Source of the DNA: Campylobacter showae
GTDB lineage: Bacteria > Campylobacterota > Campylobacteria > Campylobacterales > Campylobacteraceae
Assembly: GCF_900699785.1 (NCBI RefSeq)
Contig: NZ_LR535679.1
Location: 992,001-1,056,000 of the forward strand
Reading direction: 5' to 3'
DNA length: 64,000 bases
Part shown: positions 17,684 to 26,314 of the stretch, piece after piece
How positions within the stretch are numbered: position 1 is the stretch's first letter
Layout of the letters: each line of letters begins with the position of its first letter
Notes under the pieces: model-generated
Database searches by the model: none
What the model was told of the DNA's origin: nothing
Seen by the model: the letters and a program-made list of their open reading frames with translations, nothing else
Program-made: the position numbers and the translations under genes

Positions 17684-18300
17684 ATGTACATCAAACGAGC
17701 CATAAGCGATGAAATAAAAGAGTATATGAAAAGCTTTCCTGTGCTTTTGATAAGCAGAGCTAGACAAGTTGGCAAATCAACCCTTGCTTTAAATTTAGAT
17801 ATACCAAACTACATAACACTTGACGATATAAATATCTATGAAGCAGCGAGAAACGATCCCAAAGGCTTTATAGAGCATTGCGATAAGCCCATAGTAATAG
17901 ATGAGATACAAAGAGTTCCCATACTGCTTTTAACAATAAAAGAATTTGTAGATAAAAACAGAACAAACGGTCAGTTCATACTAACTGGCTCTGCAAATTT
18001 GAAAGGCTTTAAAATATCTCGGACTCTTTGGCTGGCAGGATAGGCATAGTAGAGCTTTACCCGCTTTCTCAAAAAGAGTTAAGTCATAGTGATGAAAATT
18101 TGATAGATATTTTAAGTAGCGATATAAGCCATTTAGCATTTAGAAAATACGACAACGACGGCTTATCTGAGAAGATCATAAATGGCGGCTACCCAGAGAT
18201 CACAAAGATAAGCTCTGAAAAATCAAAATATCTCTGGTTTAGCTCATATATAAGAACATATAGAATCAGACGCCAAAGAGATAGGTAACATCAGAAATAG
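17684..18300 (+). pseudogene. AAA ATPase (AAA_14/DUF4143 type), frameshifted and truncated
   Basis: The first frame gives ISRARQVGKSTLALNLD (Walker A), KPIVIDEIQRVP (Walker B) and FILTGSANLK, and then goes out of frame near 18020. The second frame resumes SDSLAGRIGIVELYPLSQKE and runs to INGGYPE. A further shift near 18260 would be needed to read ESDAKEIGNIRN. The usual 400-residue protein is cut after about 200 residues, just before an IS256 remnant. These ATPases are common, poorly understood genes of host-associated bacteria. Confidence 0.8.
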
Positions 18301-18385
18301 AGAGTGTAAATCCATCCGTGTAAATCCTTTTTAAAACCTATTTATCCAAAGTAAGTTACAATTTAAAAAACTAAAAGGATTTACT

Positions 18386-19330
18386 ATGTCATTACTTGAC
18401 AGACAAGAGTTGGCCAAGAGATTAGCTAATGGAGAGAATATAACTCCTCAAAGCATAGTTGATGAGTTTAAACTCATCTTAAAAGATGTCATAGAAGAAG
18501 CTAGTAATGCTGAAATAACAGAGCATTTAGGCTATGATAAACACCACACATCAGATAATACAAACTACCGCAATGGCTATAATACCAAGACATTAAAAAC
18601 AAACTACGGTGAGATATTAGTTGATATACCAAGAGATAGAGATGGCACATTTAACCCTAAGCTAGTTAAAAAGCGTGAAGTAGTCTTAAATGGCACAGAT
18701 GATTTAGTTATCTCGCTTTATGCTAAGGGTATGAGTGTTAGAGATATTAAGAGCCATTTAGAACAACTATATGGCTTTGAGCTATCAGAACAAACTATAT
18801 CAAATATGACTGAAAAGATATTGGATAAAGCCAAAGAGTGGCAGAATAGACCACTAGATAGAATATATCCCTTTGTAATAATAGACGCTACTATACTTAA
18901 AGTTAGAATAGATGGCAACGTTAAGAACATAGCCACATATATAATGCTAGGAGTTAAGCTAGATGGCAGCAAAGAAATTTTAGGTATGTGGATTAGCAAG
19001 GATTGCGAACAATCAGTATATTGGCTAGATATATTCAATGAGATTAAAAATCGTGGAGTAGATGATATATTAATAATATCTACTGATAATCTAAGCGGTA
19101 TAAGTAAAGCCATAAACTCATCTTTTCCCAACACCCAAATTCTTCTGCTTGCAGCTACGAGTGCGTAGCGCGAAGTAGAAAAATGCGTAATCCATCAAAT
19201 AAGAAATAGCCTTAAATATGTAAGTTATAAGGATAAAAAGAGAATATCTAGTGAGCTAAAAGCTATTTACGAAGCTGATACAAAAGAACAAGCCTTAACC
19301 AATCTACAGGATTCAGGTCCTTTTTAAGAA
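18386..19330 (+). pseudogene. IS256-family transposase, interrupted and 3'-truncated
   Basis: The protein begins LLDRQELAKRLANGENITPQ and has the Transposase_mut motifs HLGYDKH, YRNGYNTKTLKT, IPRDRDGTF, SVRDI and DATILKVR, with two of the catalytic Asp residues. Translation stops at a TAG (19166-19168) inside a 36-bp insertion. The frame then resumes EKCVIHQIRNSLKYVSYKDK. Homology ends near 19326, about 80-90 residues short, before the final catalytic Glu region. It is a dead copy inserted in an already broken neighbourhood. Confidence 0.88.
19142..19177. repeat. 36-bp hairpin insertion in the IS256 gene
   Basis: Relative to intact IS256 proteins, 12 extra codons lie between TQI and EKCVIHQ. 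The DNA starts CTTCTGCTTGCAG and ends GCGAAGTA; with flanking bases it folds into an imperfect hairpin with an inner GCTAC/GTAGC stem. Related sequences with the same 13-bp start occur at 50071-50103 and, inverted, near 50376-50389. Confidence 0.6.
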
Positions 19331-19331
19331 G

Positions 19332-19442
19332 GTCTCTTCTTGCAGTTATGATGGCTGCGAAGGATATGCTAATCTTGTAAATATCGAGAAATTTATAGGC
19401 AATGCTCCAAGAGTAAAGGTGTTTTCAAAACTTAACGCATAA
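19332..19442 (+). pseudogene. Orphan C-terminal gene fragment
   Basis: Thirty-six codons read SSCSYDGCEGYANLVNIEKF and end in PRVKVFSKLNA before TAA. The sequence is protein-like, with two Cys, but has no start, and it abuts the truncated IS256 gene. The parent family is not recognised. Confidence 0.35.
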
Positions 19443-19942
19443 AACTTATAGCGTCCGAGCTCTTCGGGCATTTTTTTACAAATTTTTTAAAATTATACTT
19501 TTATTATAAACCATATCAAATATACCATATTTAAATGGTTGCTTTATATCCATGTTTTGCTAAAATTTCTCTTAACTTTCGCATTGGCTCTTTTTTGTTT
19601 CTACTAATAGGGCGAGCATACTCTACGTGGCCACGCAACGTTACCGTTTTGGCCCCGCGAGAGGCTCGCAAGGAGAGCTTGCTGCTCCCTTGACCCACGC
19701 TTTAGTCTAGACCATATTTATTAAAATAGCCGAGTTAAGTAGGCTATTTTAATAAATATTTAAGCTTACTGGCGTATCTCCGCAAGAACTCGGGGGGGCA
19801 GTCGATTAATTTTTTATTTATAAGTGCGCATAACAAGATAATAAAATTAGTCTGGCGGATCGTATTTAATTAAGCATAAAACCCCCAAGAGCCTAGAAAC
19901 CAAAAAGTATATTTATGCGGCGGCCGGTTTGGCGGGATACGC
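19443..19942. other. Gene-free stretch with an 18-bp inverted repeat
   Basis: No gene is seen. A perfect inverted repeat has arms 19715-19732 and 19743-19760 with a 10-nt loop. It lies downstream of the mobilisation operon and could end its transcription, although no T-run follows. GC-rich patches on both sides of it suggest old junctions. Confidence 0.6.
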
Positions 19943-21544
19943 CTAGACTAATCCAGGCGTATCTGATTTTATAGTATTTTCTTTATTGGTATTTTTGATA
20001 GAGTGACGCATGTCTATCATTCTTGCATATTCACATTCCTCTATAAATTTTCTATATCTTTTTTCAACTCCTCGTAGTCCATCTGCAAAGCATCGTATTT
20101 TACCCTCAAATTTTGCAATTCTTCTTGCAAACTTATTAATTTCTTTTTTAAAAACTCCAAATATTTCTCGTATTTTTCTCTTTGCACTTGCGACGATTCG
20201 TATATTTTGTTCTCGCAATCGTTCATCAAATACTGCATGCGATCTATCAAATTCGTCTTGTCTTGTTGTAAATTCGCTATCTTTTTCTCGTATTTTTCGA
20301 TCAAGGCCTTCTTCTGCGATTCGTGTTCGCTCCTCTCGTTCTTGATCATCTGTGTCAAGCTCTCGTTTTCTTCTAGCAATGCTTCTTCTAATGTTGTCAT
20401 CTTCTATTCCGTTCTCATAAGTATGTAGTATTTGTTGTTTTGCTCGAAGATCTCCTTGCTCCGAGGGATTGCTATGTAGTAGTGCGTCTGAGTCCCGTCC
20501 TCGCTGGGCTGTTCGTGTCTCCAGTCTTTGGGCACCGACCAAGCCGTTTCCAAATTTTGCCTCGCTCCTTGAGCCGTCCAGCCCGCCGCTATTCCGATTA
20601 TTAGCGCTATCGTAGCCGTGAGTACCGATATCCATCTTTTGCTCTTGCTTTGGATCGATATTATCTCTTGGAGGCGAGGCTCTAAATTTTCGGCTATTGA
20701 ATTTATCTCGTTTTTTAATGAGTTCTTCAAGCTTTCGCCTATTTCTTTCGCACTCTGCTTGTGTATCTCTATTATGGAACTCTCGAATTCTTCTGCTTGA
20801 GCTTTGGCCGAGTTCTTCAAGTCCTTGAGCGCCTGTGAAATTTGCATCGTATATTCCTCCTTTTAAACGATTTTTTGTTTTTTGATTAGGCAACATTACG
20901 GTTATGCTTTTCTTTGTCGATCTAGTTACTTCTATGCCGCTTTGGTTAAGAAGCTCAATCATATGATCTCTATTTTTGATATATCCCTCTTTGACTAGGT
21001 CGTGTAGTTTTTTATCGAGCTCTTCTAAATTTTGATAATTCCCGATGTTTTTTTTGCTAGCCGATATCGTTTGCTCTCTTGCGGGATCGTCAGGGCTAGA
21101 AAGGTTATATTCGTCGTTAATTATTCTTTTGATCAAATCAATCCTGTTTTGGTCGAATTTTGCCAAGTATGGATTAAATGAATTGCCCGTTATAAGATCA
21201 ATCTTCGGGATCAAGAAATTTAACTCAAGCCGACCGTTCTTGTCCGAATGCTCGACCCAGAGTACATTTACCCGCTCTAGCATATAATCCCCGAGCAGTG
21301 CGTACTCGAAATCTTTTATGATTTTTAGCTTTTGCTCTTCATCCAAAAAATCGTGCTTCTCCATAAAAGACAAAACTCCAAAGCATGTTTTTTGTTTAAA
21401 GTCGATTCCTTTAATAATAGCTCTAGTTAAATTCTCGTCGCCTTTTACAACCTTAGCCGTTCCGGCCGCTTTTCTTTCGTTTAGTAGATAGTTTATGCTC
21501 CCAAGACCGCCGCCAGTATATGTAGGAAGAAATTTAACTAGCAT
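19943..21544 (-). CDS. mobA: Relaxase, ColE1 MbeA-like (MOB HEN type)
   Basis: This 533-residue relaxase has the N-terminal active-site Tyr19 in GGGLGSINYLLN, and the HEN triad His99, Glu107 and Asn109 in WVEHSDKNGRLELNFLIP. That is the same layout as ColE1 MbeA (Tyr19 and an H-E-N set). It nicks oriT to start conjugative mobilisation. The C-terminal half is a charged, low-complexity tail that also encodes two other genes in a second frame. It is downstream of mobC. No conjugation machinery is present, so a helper element would be needed. Confidence 0.88.
   Translation of the reverse strand: MLVKFLPTYTGGGLGSINYLLNERKAAGTAKVVKGDENLTRAIIKGIDFKQKTCFGVLSFMEKHDFLDEEQKLKIIKDFEYALLGDYMLERVNVLWVEHSDKNGRLELNFLIPKIDLITGNSFNPYLAKFDQNRIDLIKRIINDEYNLSSPDDPAREQTISASKKNIGNYQNLEELDKKLHDLVKEGYIKNRDHMIELLNQSGIEVTRSTKKSITVMLPNQKTKNRLKGGIYDANFTGAQGLEELGQSSSRRIREFHNRDTQAECERNRRKLEELIKKRDKFNSRKFRASPPRDNIDPKQEQKMDIGTHGYDSANNRNSGGLDGSRSEAKFGNGLVGAQRLETRTAQRGRDSDALLHSNPSEQGDLRAKQQILHTYENGIEDDNIRRSIARRKRELDTDDQEREERTRIAEEGLDRKIREKDSEFTTRQDEFDRSHAVFDERLREQNIRIVASAKRKIREIFGVFKKEINKFARRIAKFEGKIRCFADGLRGVEKRYRKFIEECEYARMIDMRHSIKNTNKENTIKSDTPGLV
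20041..20400 (-). CDS. MbeD-like coiled-coil protein overprinted in mobA
   Basis: This 119-residue protein starts MTTLEEALLEENESLTQMIK and is nearly all heptad-patterned coiled coil (YEKKIANLQQDKTNLIDRM). It lies entirely within the relaxase gene in another frame, three bases after the MbeB-like gene. This mirrors ColE1, where mbeD lies in the same way inside mbeA. MbeD helps mobilisation and entry exclusion in ColE1; the function here is inferred from layout. Confidence 0.65.
   Translation of the reverse strand: MTTLEEALLEENESLTQMIKNERSEHESQKKALIEKYEKKIANLQQDKTNLIDRMQYLMNDCENKIYESSQVQREKYEKYLEFLKKKLISLQEELQNLRVKYDALQMDYEELKKDIENL
20404..20847 (-). CDS. MbeB-like membrane protein overprinted in mobA
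   Basis: This 147-residue protein has an N-terminal helical part (QISQALKDLKNSAKAQAEEF), a transmembrane helix ISVLTATIALIIGIAAGW at about residues 73-90, and a soluble tail with WSVPKDWRHEQPSEDG. It lies wholly within the relaxase gene in a different frame, as mbeB does in ColE1. MobB/MbeB proteins stabilise the relaxosome or link it to the coupling protein. The clear membrane helix and tail argue that this frame is real. Confidence 0.7.
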   Translation of the reverse strand: MQISQALKDLKNSAKAQAEEFESSIIEIHKQSAKEIGESLKNSLKNEINSIAENLEPRLQEIISIQSKSKRWISVLTATIALIIGIAAGWTAQGARQNLETAWSVPKDWRHEQPSEDGTQTHYYIAIPRSKEIFEQNNKYYILMRTE

Positions 21545-21601
21545 CGCTATTAATAGCTTTCTTTATGTCTGTGAGGTAGGGGTCTTGATTGATATAGTTC
21601 A

Positions 21602-21922
21602 CTATTTCCCCAATCTTTTATAAATTCGACGCAATATAGAGTTATTCTCGGCAATAATTCTAAGACCCACTCTATCTAAACTCTCGCCGCTGTTTAGCTT
21701 GGCGGCCACTTGGTTTAGGTTGTTTCCTTGCTTGGATAGCTCGGTCAAAAGCTCCCTTTCGATAGGAAGTCTAATTCGCCTGGACAGCATTGAACTTAGG
21801 GCAAATTTTGAAAAGGTCATCCCTGTTTCTTTTAGCTTCTTTTCGATAGCCGACCATTCGGCATCGGTTAGTCTTAGTTTTTTGATTATGTTCTTAGTGA
21901 TTTCGCGTTTTTTGTTTTCCAT
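21602..21922 (-). CDS. mobC: MobC-like relaxosome accessory protein
   Basis: This 106-residue protein starts MENKKREITKNIIKKLRLTD at 21922, preferred over a longer frame because of the AAGATAAAG site ahead. Helix-rich sequence with RLPIERELLTELSKQGNNLN matches the MobC/MbeC family, which opens oriT DNA for the relaxase. It is the first gene of the mob operon, 57 bp upstream of mobA. A short region with direct repeats upstream may be oriT. Confidence 0.8.
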   Translation of the reverse strand: MENKKREITKNIIKKLRLTDAEWSAIEKKLKETGMTFSKFALSSMLSRRIRLPIERELLTELSKQGNNLNQVAAKLNSGESLDRVGLRIIAENNSILRRIYKRLGK

Positions 21923-22012
21923 CTTTATCTTATATAAAATTTTATTTTTGGAATCAGTATGCACACATTTTTCTTTATCCGCAATTTTATAAAATTGAAA
22001 ACTGTAAAACAA

Positions 22013-22136
22013 GGGTTTTAGTAAGTTAGGAAACGGGTCGGGTAAAATTAACCTAGTTTTTAGGTTTTAAAATAAGACGAGCTGGTTTAAATTTTACAAA
22101 GTCTGGGTCGGGCAAAATGCCGCTCTGCCCGTATAC
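22013..22136. other. Candidate oriT region
   Basis: Upstream of mobC are two direct repeats GGGTCGGGTAAAAT and GGGTCGGGCAAAAT, a small inverted repeat around AACCTAGTTTTTAGGTT, and a GAGCTGGTTTAAA sequence that resembles the CTGG nick context of ColE1-type origins. Position and repeats suggest oriT; the nick site is a guess. Confidence 0.4.
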
Positions 22137-23219
22137 TCAGCCATTTAAAATTTCCCTTTTCTTTTTTACCAGTCTTATAAATCTGCTATTTTGAATACTT
22201 TTTCTTTTTATAAATTCTTTAATCTCATCCTCGCTTTTATTTAGACAATCATTTATTAGCTCGTGCCTTTTTATGAGCTCTAGCGCTCCGTTAAAGTGTC
22301 GAGCCTTGTTTTTAAGGTCTTTTGGCGTACTTGAGGTGTAAAGCAGCAGATAATCTATAAATTTAGTATCGCTCAAAGCATAGTAAAATATGTCGCATTT
22401 GTTAAAATTTTCGTAACCCAAGTCGGCCTTGGCCTCTAAAAGGTCGATTTTGTATAGTTTTTGCTCCATTTTTATCAAATAAAGCTCCATAAGCAAAGAG
22501 TTTCTGCTTAGTCCGTATTTTTTATTTATATTGGCCTTTATTTCGTTGGTAGAAAAGTTAAATATTTCCGCTCTTTCTTCGCTTAGCCTTTTTACTTCGT
22601 TTTTTAAAAACTCGCGAATAGCCTTTATATCGGTATCAAATTTAGCTTCTATTATGCCTTCTTTATCTATAAGCCTATGTTTTAAAAGTAAGTGCGCCAT
22701 AGCGTTTTCCGCGATACCCATAAGTTTTAAGTGATAGCGGCAGACGTCTAAAATATCTTCTAGTTTTAGGTTAAATTTTAACATAAGGTATTTTAAATCG
22801 TAAAAATCCCTTGCCTTGCGGCGATGCCTTAGTATAGCGTCTAGTTTGATGTAGGCTAGTTTTTTGATTGAGGCTACGTTTATATTTTTGTATTTCCTAG
22901 CATCGCTTAAAATCTCAATCGGATAAGCTATAAATTTAACGCTCACACCGTCAAATTTATAAAATACCCGCGCTTTGTCTCCTTTGACGAATTTAATCTC
23001 GTATGCATTTTTTAACTTTGAGATTAAAGCTTCTATTTTTGATAACGACTGAGTACTTAGCTCTTCTTCATTTACAAAAAAATATAGGTCTTGAGGCTGC
23101 CTATGAAGCTCATAAAGCGTTATAGCCATACCGCCGACCAGAACAAAGCCGTTTAGCTCATTGCCGCCAGCGATATATTCAAGTAGTGCGACTACTCTAG
23201 GATATAAATTTTCGCTCAT
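22137..23219 (-). CDS. AbiEii-like nucleotidyltransferase toxin
   Basis: This 360-residue protein has the nucleotidyltransferase opening FVLVGGMAITLYELHRQPQD, followed by LYFF, and later RKARDFYDLKYL, as in AbiEii/AbiGii toxins (DUF1814). In the family the first motif normally ends in DLDFF; here the second Asp is Tyr46, so metal binding may be altered. AbiEii toxins block tRNA or other RNA function and form abortive-infection systems with AbiEi. Its start overlaps the upstream partner gene by 4 bp (ATGA). Confidence 0.8.
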   Translation of the reverse strand: MSENLYPRVVALLEYIAGGNELNGFVLVGGMAITLYELHRQPQDLYFFVNEEELSTQSLSKIEALISKLKNAYEIKFVKGDKARVFYKFDGVSVKFIAYPIEILSDARKYKNINVASIKKLAYIKLDAILRHRRKARDFYDLKYLMLKFNLKLEDILDVCRYHLKLMGIAENAMAHLLLKHRLIDKEGIIEAKFDTDIKAIREFLKNEVKRLSEERAEIFNFSTNEIKANINKKYGLSRNSLLMELYLIKMEQKLYKIDLLEAKADLGYENFNKCDIFYYALSDTKFIDYLLLYTSSTPKDLKNKARHFNGALELIKRHELINDCLNKSEDEIKEFIKRKSIQNSRFIRLVKKKREILNG

Positions 23220-23683
23220 ATTTCTAAAAAATCCTCTACCAAAGGCAGTCTTTCGCCTTTTTGATAAAACTCGTTAAGATATACTTCAAACACCTTAGCA
23301 TCGCCGAAAAGTTTACGCAGGTAGACCAAATTCATAGGCGAATCATTATCCATTAGCGCAGCTATATAGTTGGTTAAGGGTATAGAACCGCCCGGGTTGC
23401 TCCAAAAACGGTATTTAAACAGCGGATACTTATACGTGCAAAGTTCGTTTTTTCTTAAAGCCTCTTTATCTTTGGGATGGTTTGTTATTTTAGGAGCCGG
23501 CCTATTTCGATCCTTTAATGCCCTTTTATAAAATTTCTCCTTGCTTATCTTGATTATTTCGCCCTCTTTGGCGGATTTATTTAGATACTTTCTAGCCAAA
23601 TCTTTTTCTTCGTTCTTAAATATATCTATACTATATACTCTATAGTTTCTGAGAAATTTTATCTTTCTAGGTATGTGGGTCAT
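23216..23683 (-). CDS. AbiEi-like antitoxin partner
   Basis: This 155-residue protein starts MTHIPRKIKFLRNYRVYSID at 23683, inside the end of the integrase gene. The N-terminal part (DLARKYLNKSAKEGEIIKIS) looks like a winged helix, as in AbiEi antitoxins, and the rest is RPAP.ITNHP plus a helical domain. The ATGA overlap with the toxin gene supports a two-gene toxin-antitoxin unit. Sequence similarity to classical AbiEi is weak, so the call rests partly on context. Confidence 0.6.
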   Translation of the reverse strand: MTHIPRKIKFLRNYRVYSIDIFKNEEKDLARKYLNKSAKEGEIIKISKEKFYKRALKDRNRPAPKITNHPKDKEALRKNELCTYKYPLFKYRFWSNPGGSIPLTNYIAALMDNDSPMNLVYLRKLFGDAKVFEVYLNEFYQKGERLPLVEDFLEI

Positions 23684-25595
23684 TTTTAACCCCATACTCA
23701 ACCATTTCAATCTTAGCTTTTAATATATCTGGGTTGATCGGTTTGGCGTAAGTGTTAAGTAAAATTTTGTACTGCTTTTCATGACCTACTATTTGGGCTA
23801 TAACGTTTGTCTCAACCTCTCGCTGCACTAAGTAATCTATAAAATAGTGTCTAAACGAATAAAAAGTTTTTTCTTTATCCTTACAAATACGTTTGCGCTG
23901 AATTTGGTTTCTAAAAATTTCAGAAAAGATTTTATTATTTACGCTAAATATCGTCTCGCCGTTTTTTCTAGTATCAATAAATTCTATTAAGCCAAGCTCA
24001 AGCAGCTTGGAATGAACAGGCACCACCCTTATAGAATTAGTATTTTTAGTGGTTTTACCCTCTTCTCTGTTTATATTAAAGCAAAGTATTCCGTTACGCT
24101 TTACTATGTCTTTGTATCTTAGCTGAGTTATTTCGTTTATCCTCATCCCGCTATATGCTGCTATCATCGTAATATAATAAAGATCATTAGCGTTTATTCG
24201 CTTGCTTGGAGATCTATTGGCATTTTTAAAATCTTGAACTATCTTAAAGATAGTTTGCGCTTCCTCTTTACTGTAAGGCAATACCTTGCGATCCGTGGGG
24301 TCTATTTCTATTTTTACGTTAATATTATTCGTAATACTTTTACCTATGTAGCCGCTATCGTAACTGTAATTAAAAAATTGAGCCACCCTTATCATATATT
24401 TTTGCACGGTTACTTCCGACAGCTTGCTATCGTTTTTACCCAGATGCAGTATCTGCTCTAAATTTTTACCCTTATACTTGTTTTTTTGATTTAGCTTAGT
24501 TGGCATTTGGAATAAAATATCGCGAAATTTTAATAAATCATCTCTTGATATAAGAGATACGCTCCTTTCCTCGCCGAAGAATTTAAAGAGCAAATTTTTA
24601 ACGCTATTTACTAGCTCTAACGTGCTTTTAGACCATTTTTCGTTTTTACTCGTGTTTTGTATGAAGGTATCGAATGCAACGCGCAATATTATATTGTTTT
24701 GCGACCCGGTTGGTATTTGGCTAGCAAGCGGGACTATCTCGTATCGTTCTACTATATTATTACCTAGAGTTCCCGCGCCAAAAGTTTCTTTGCCTGCGCG
24801 TATAGATTGAACGATATTTTGCTTTTTACCGAGCATAATATCTTTTGTCTCTCTTTCATCGGCTTTAGTTTTTACTAGCCCTAGCTGCGTATTTAGTCCG
24901 TGTTCTTTTTGGGCAGCTACGGCCATAGCGTGAGCGAAAGTATCTATAAGATCTTTAACCCCTTGCCTATTAAGCGGCAATCCGCCGATTTCGTCAAGAA
25001 CGCCGATATCGTCCTGAAAGCTTCGTATTTCTTTACTTTCAAATTTACGGCTACTATCTTGCTCGCTTAAAAATTTTAATCTTTTGGCCGTAAGGTTTGC
25101 GTTTTTCTCAAGTTTTGCTATGAGGTAGTTTAGCGAAAGGATATTTTTCTCAAGCAAAGCGTGAGTTACCGTAGCCCTATCCTCATCACCGATCGGGCCG
25201 ATATCTTTTTCTAAAATTTCCACGCTAGACTCTAGAAGTTTGGGCATTTGATTATCTTGCAAGGCTTCTTTAAAATGCCTATTTAGAGCATCGGCAAAGT
25301 CAACGTCTATCTTTTTATCGTATAAAGAGTGCTCTTTTATACTTTTATCGACCTTTGCCTGCATGAAGCTATCCACTAGAGAGTCGATTATCTTGCCGTC
25401 CAACTTCATGTCCACCGCCTTGGTTATTAGATAAATGTATCTATCATAAATTCTAGCAGATTTTTTAGCTTTTAGTATGGAGTTTGTGCTTAGCGTAAAG
25501 CAAATTTCTCTTTGAACGCCGAAGATTTTCCTCGTGCTAAGAGGCAGAACGCTTCTATAGTAGTATGTTCCGTTGCGATTTTTAATATGCGTCAT
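23667..25595 (-). CDS. Tyrosine site-specific integrase
   Basis: This protein of about 642 residues, starting MTHIKNRNGTYYYRSVLPLS, has a long N-terminal region with a DUF6538-like opening, a SAM-like core-binding region and a C-terminal catalytic domain. The catalytic set includes Arg in SGMRINEI, Arg-His in SFRHYF, His in GHEK and the nucleophile Tyr in NTYAKP. It sits 101 bp from a tRNA 3' half, the expected attachment site. The next genes on the strand are the AbiE-like pair and the mob module, so this is the integrase of a mobilisable island. Confidence 0.92.
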   Translation of the reverse strand: MTHIKNRNGTYYYRSVLPLSTRKIFGVQREICFTLSTNSILKAKKSARIYDRYIYLITKAVDMKLDGKIIDSLVDSFMQAKVDKSIKEHSLYDKKIDVDFADALNRHFKEALQDNQMPKLLESSVEILEKDIGPIGDEDRATVTHALLEKNILSLNYLIAKLEKNANLTAKRLKFLSEQDSSRKFESKEIRSFQDDIGVLDEIGGLPLNRQGVKDLIDTFAHAMAVAAQKEHGLNTQLGLVKTKADERETKDIMLGKKQNIVQSIRAGKETFGAGTLGNNIVERYEIVPLASQIPTGSQNNIILRVAFDTFIQNTSKNEKWSKSTLELVNSVKNLLFKFFGEERSVSLISRDDLLKFRDILFQMPTKLNQKNKYKGKNLEQILHLGKNDSKLSEVTVQKYMIRVAQFFNYSYDSGYIGKSITNNINVKIEIDPTDRKVLPYSKEEAQTIFKIVQDFKNANRSPSKRINANDLYYITMIAAYSGMRINEITQLRYKDIVKRNGILCFNINREEGKTTKNTNSIRVVPVHSKLLELGLIEFIDTRKNGETIFSVNNKIFSEIFRNQIQRKRICKDKEKTFYSFRHYFIDYLVQREVETNVIAQIVGHEKQYKILLNTYAKPINPDILKAKIEMVEYGVKNDPHT

Positions 25596-25695
25596 AAGGC
25601 GGTGTAACAAAAGTGGAACACCTTGCCGATGCCTTAAAGTCCAAAAGACTTAAAATAGCGTAGTATCAGTGCTTTGCAAGGATTTAAAATAATTC

Positions 25696-25740
25696 CTCAT
25701 AAGCCGGAGGTCGGGAGTTCAAGTCTCCCCCGTGACACCA
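25696..25740 (+). tRNA. 3' half of a CAU-anticodon tRNA (attachment-site scar)
   Basis: The sequence has a 7-nt anticodon loop CTCATAA (anticodon CAT at 25698-25700), a 5-nt variable loop, a perfect GGGAG/CTCCC T-stem with loop TTCAAGT, an acceptor strand and CCA. No D-arm or 5' acceptor strand is found upstream, so this is only the 3' half. The break in the anticodon stem-loop is a classic crossover point for integrases. Confidence 0.8.
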
Positions 25741-25934
25741 TAAATGCCCTATTTATCGGTATTTAAACCGCCTCTTTTGCAGTTTCCCTTTCTTTGAATT
25801 TTTTCTTAAACTATGGTACACTTTTGATAAAAAGTGGTACAGTTTTTTAAAACCTGCTATTTTACAAAAACATTCATATAAAATTGCTTTTGTTTTTCTT
25901 TGTTGCATTTTTAGTGATACATTTAGTATGGTGG

Positions 25935-26049
25935 AGGTATTGAGGTATTGAGGTATTGAGGTATTGAGGTATTGAGGTATTGAGGTATTGAGGTATTGAG
26001 GTATTGAGGTATTGAGGTATTGAGGTATTGAGGTATTGAGGTATTGAGG
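25935..26049. repeat. Octanucleotide tandem repeat, 14 copies
   Basis: Fourteen perfect copies of AGGTATTG run from 25935 to 26046, plus a partial copy. The reverse strand has no stop in any frame of the repeat and would encode QYLNTSIP repeats. No start codon in a connected frame was found, so it is probably intergenic. The rest of 25741-26314 holds no recognised gene. Confidence 0.95.
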
Positions 26050-26314
26050 GCAGCTTTATAAATCAAAAATAAACAACACAAATACTTTCATGCATTTACT
26101 TTCATACATTGATATTTTTTCAGACATTGCTAAATACTAAACATAAACTGTCTACTTAAATTTTCTAAAGAGAGACTGCGTAATAAAATCTTATAATCGC
26201 ATAAATACCAAGAGAAGTAAAGCCTGCAAATTGAGAGCCAGATTACTCTACGGCCTTAATGACATAAATAGGTTTAGTATTTTGCGTGTAGATTCAAGGC
26301 TTCTTATTTGCCCA

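Noticed and set aside
25921..26060. Repeat array as a CRISPR
   Set aside because: The 8-bp units are contiguous with no spacers, so it is a simple tandem repeat.
25740..26060. Phase-variable coding gene through the octanucleotide repeat
   Set aside because: The reverse frame is open, but upstream ATG frames stop just before the repeats, so no gene can be supported.
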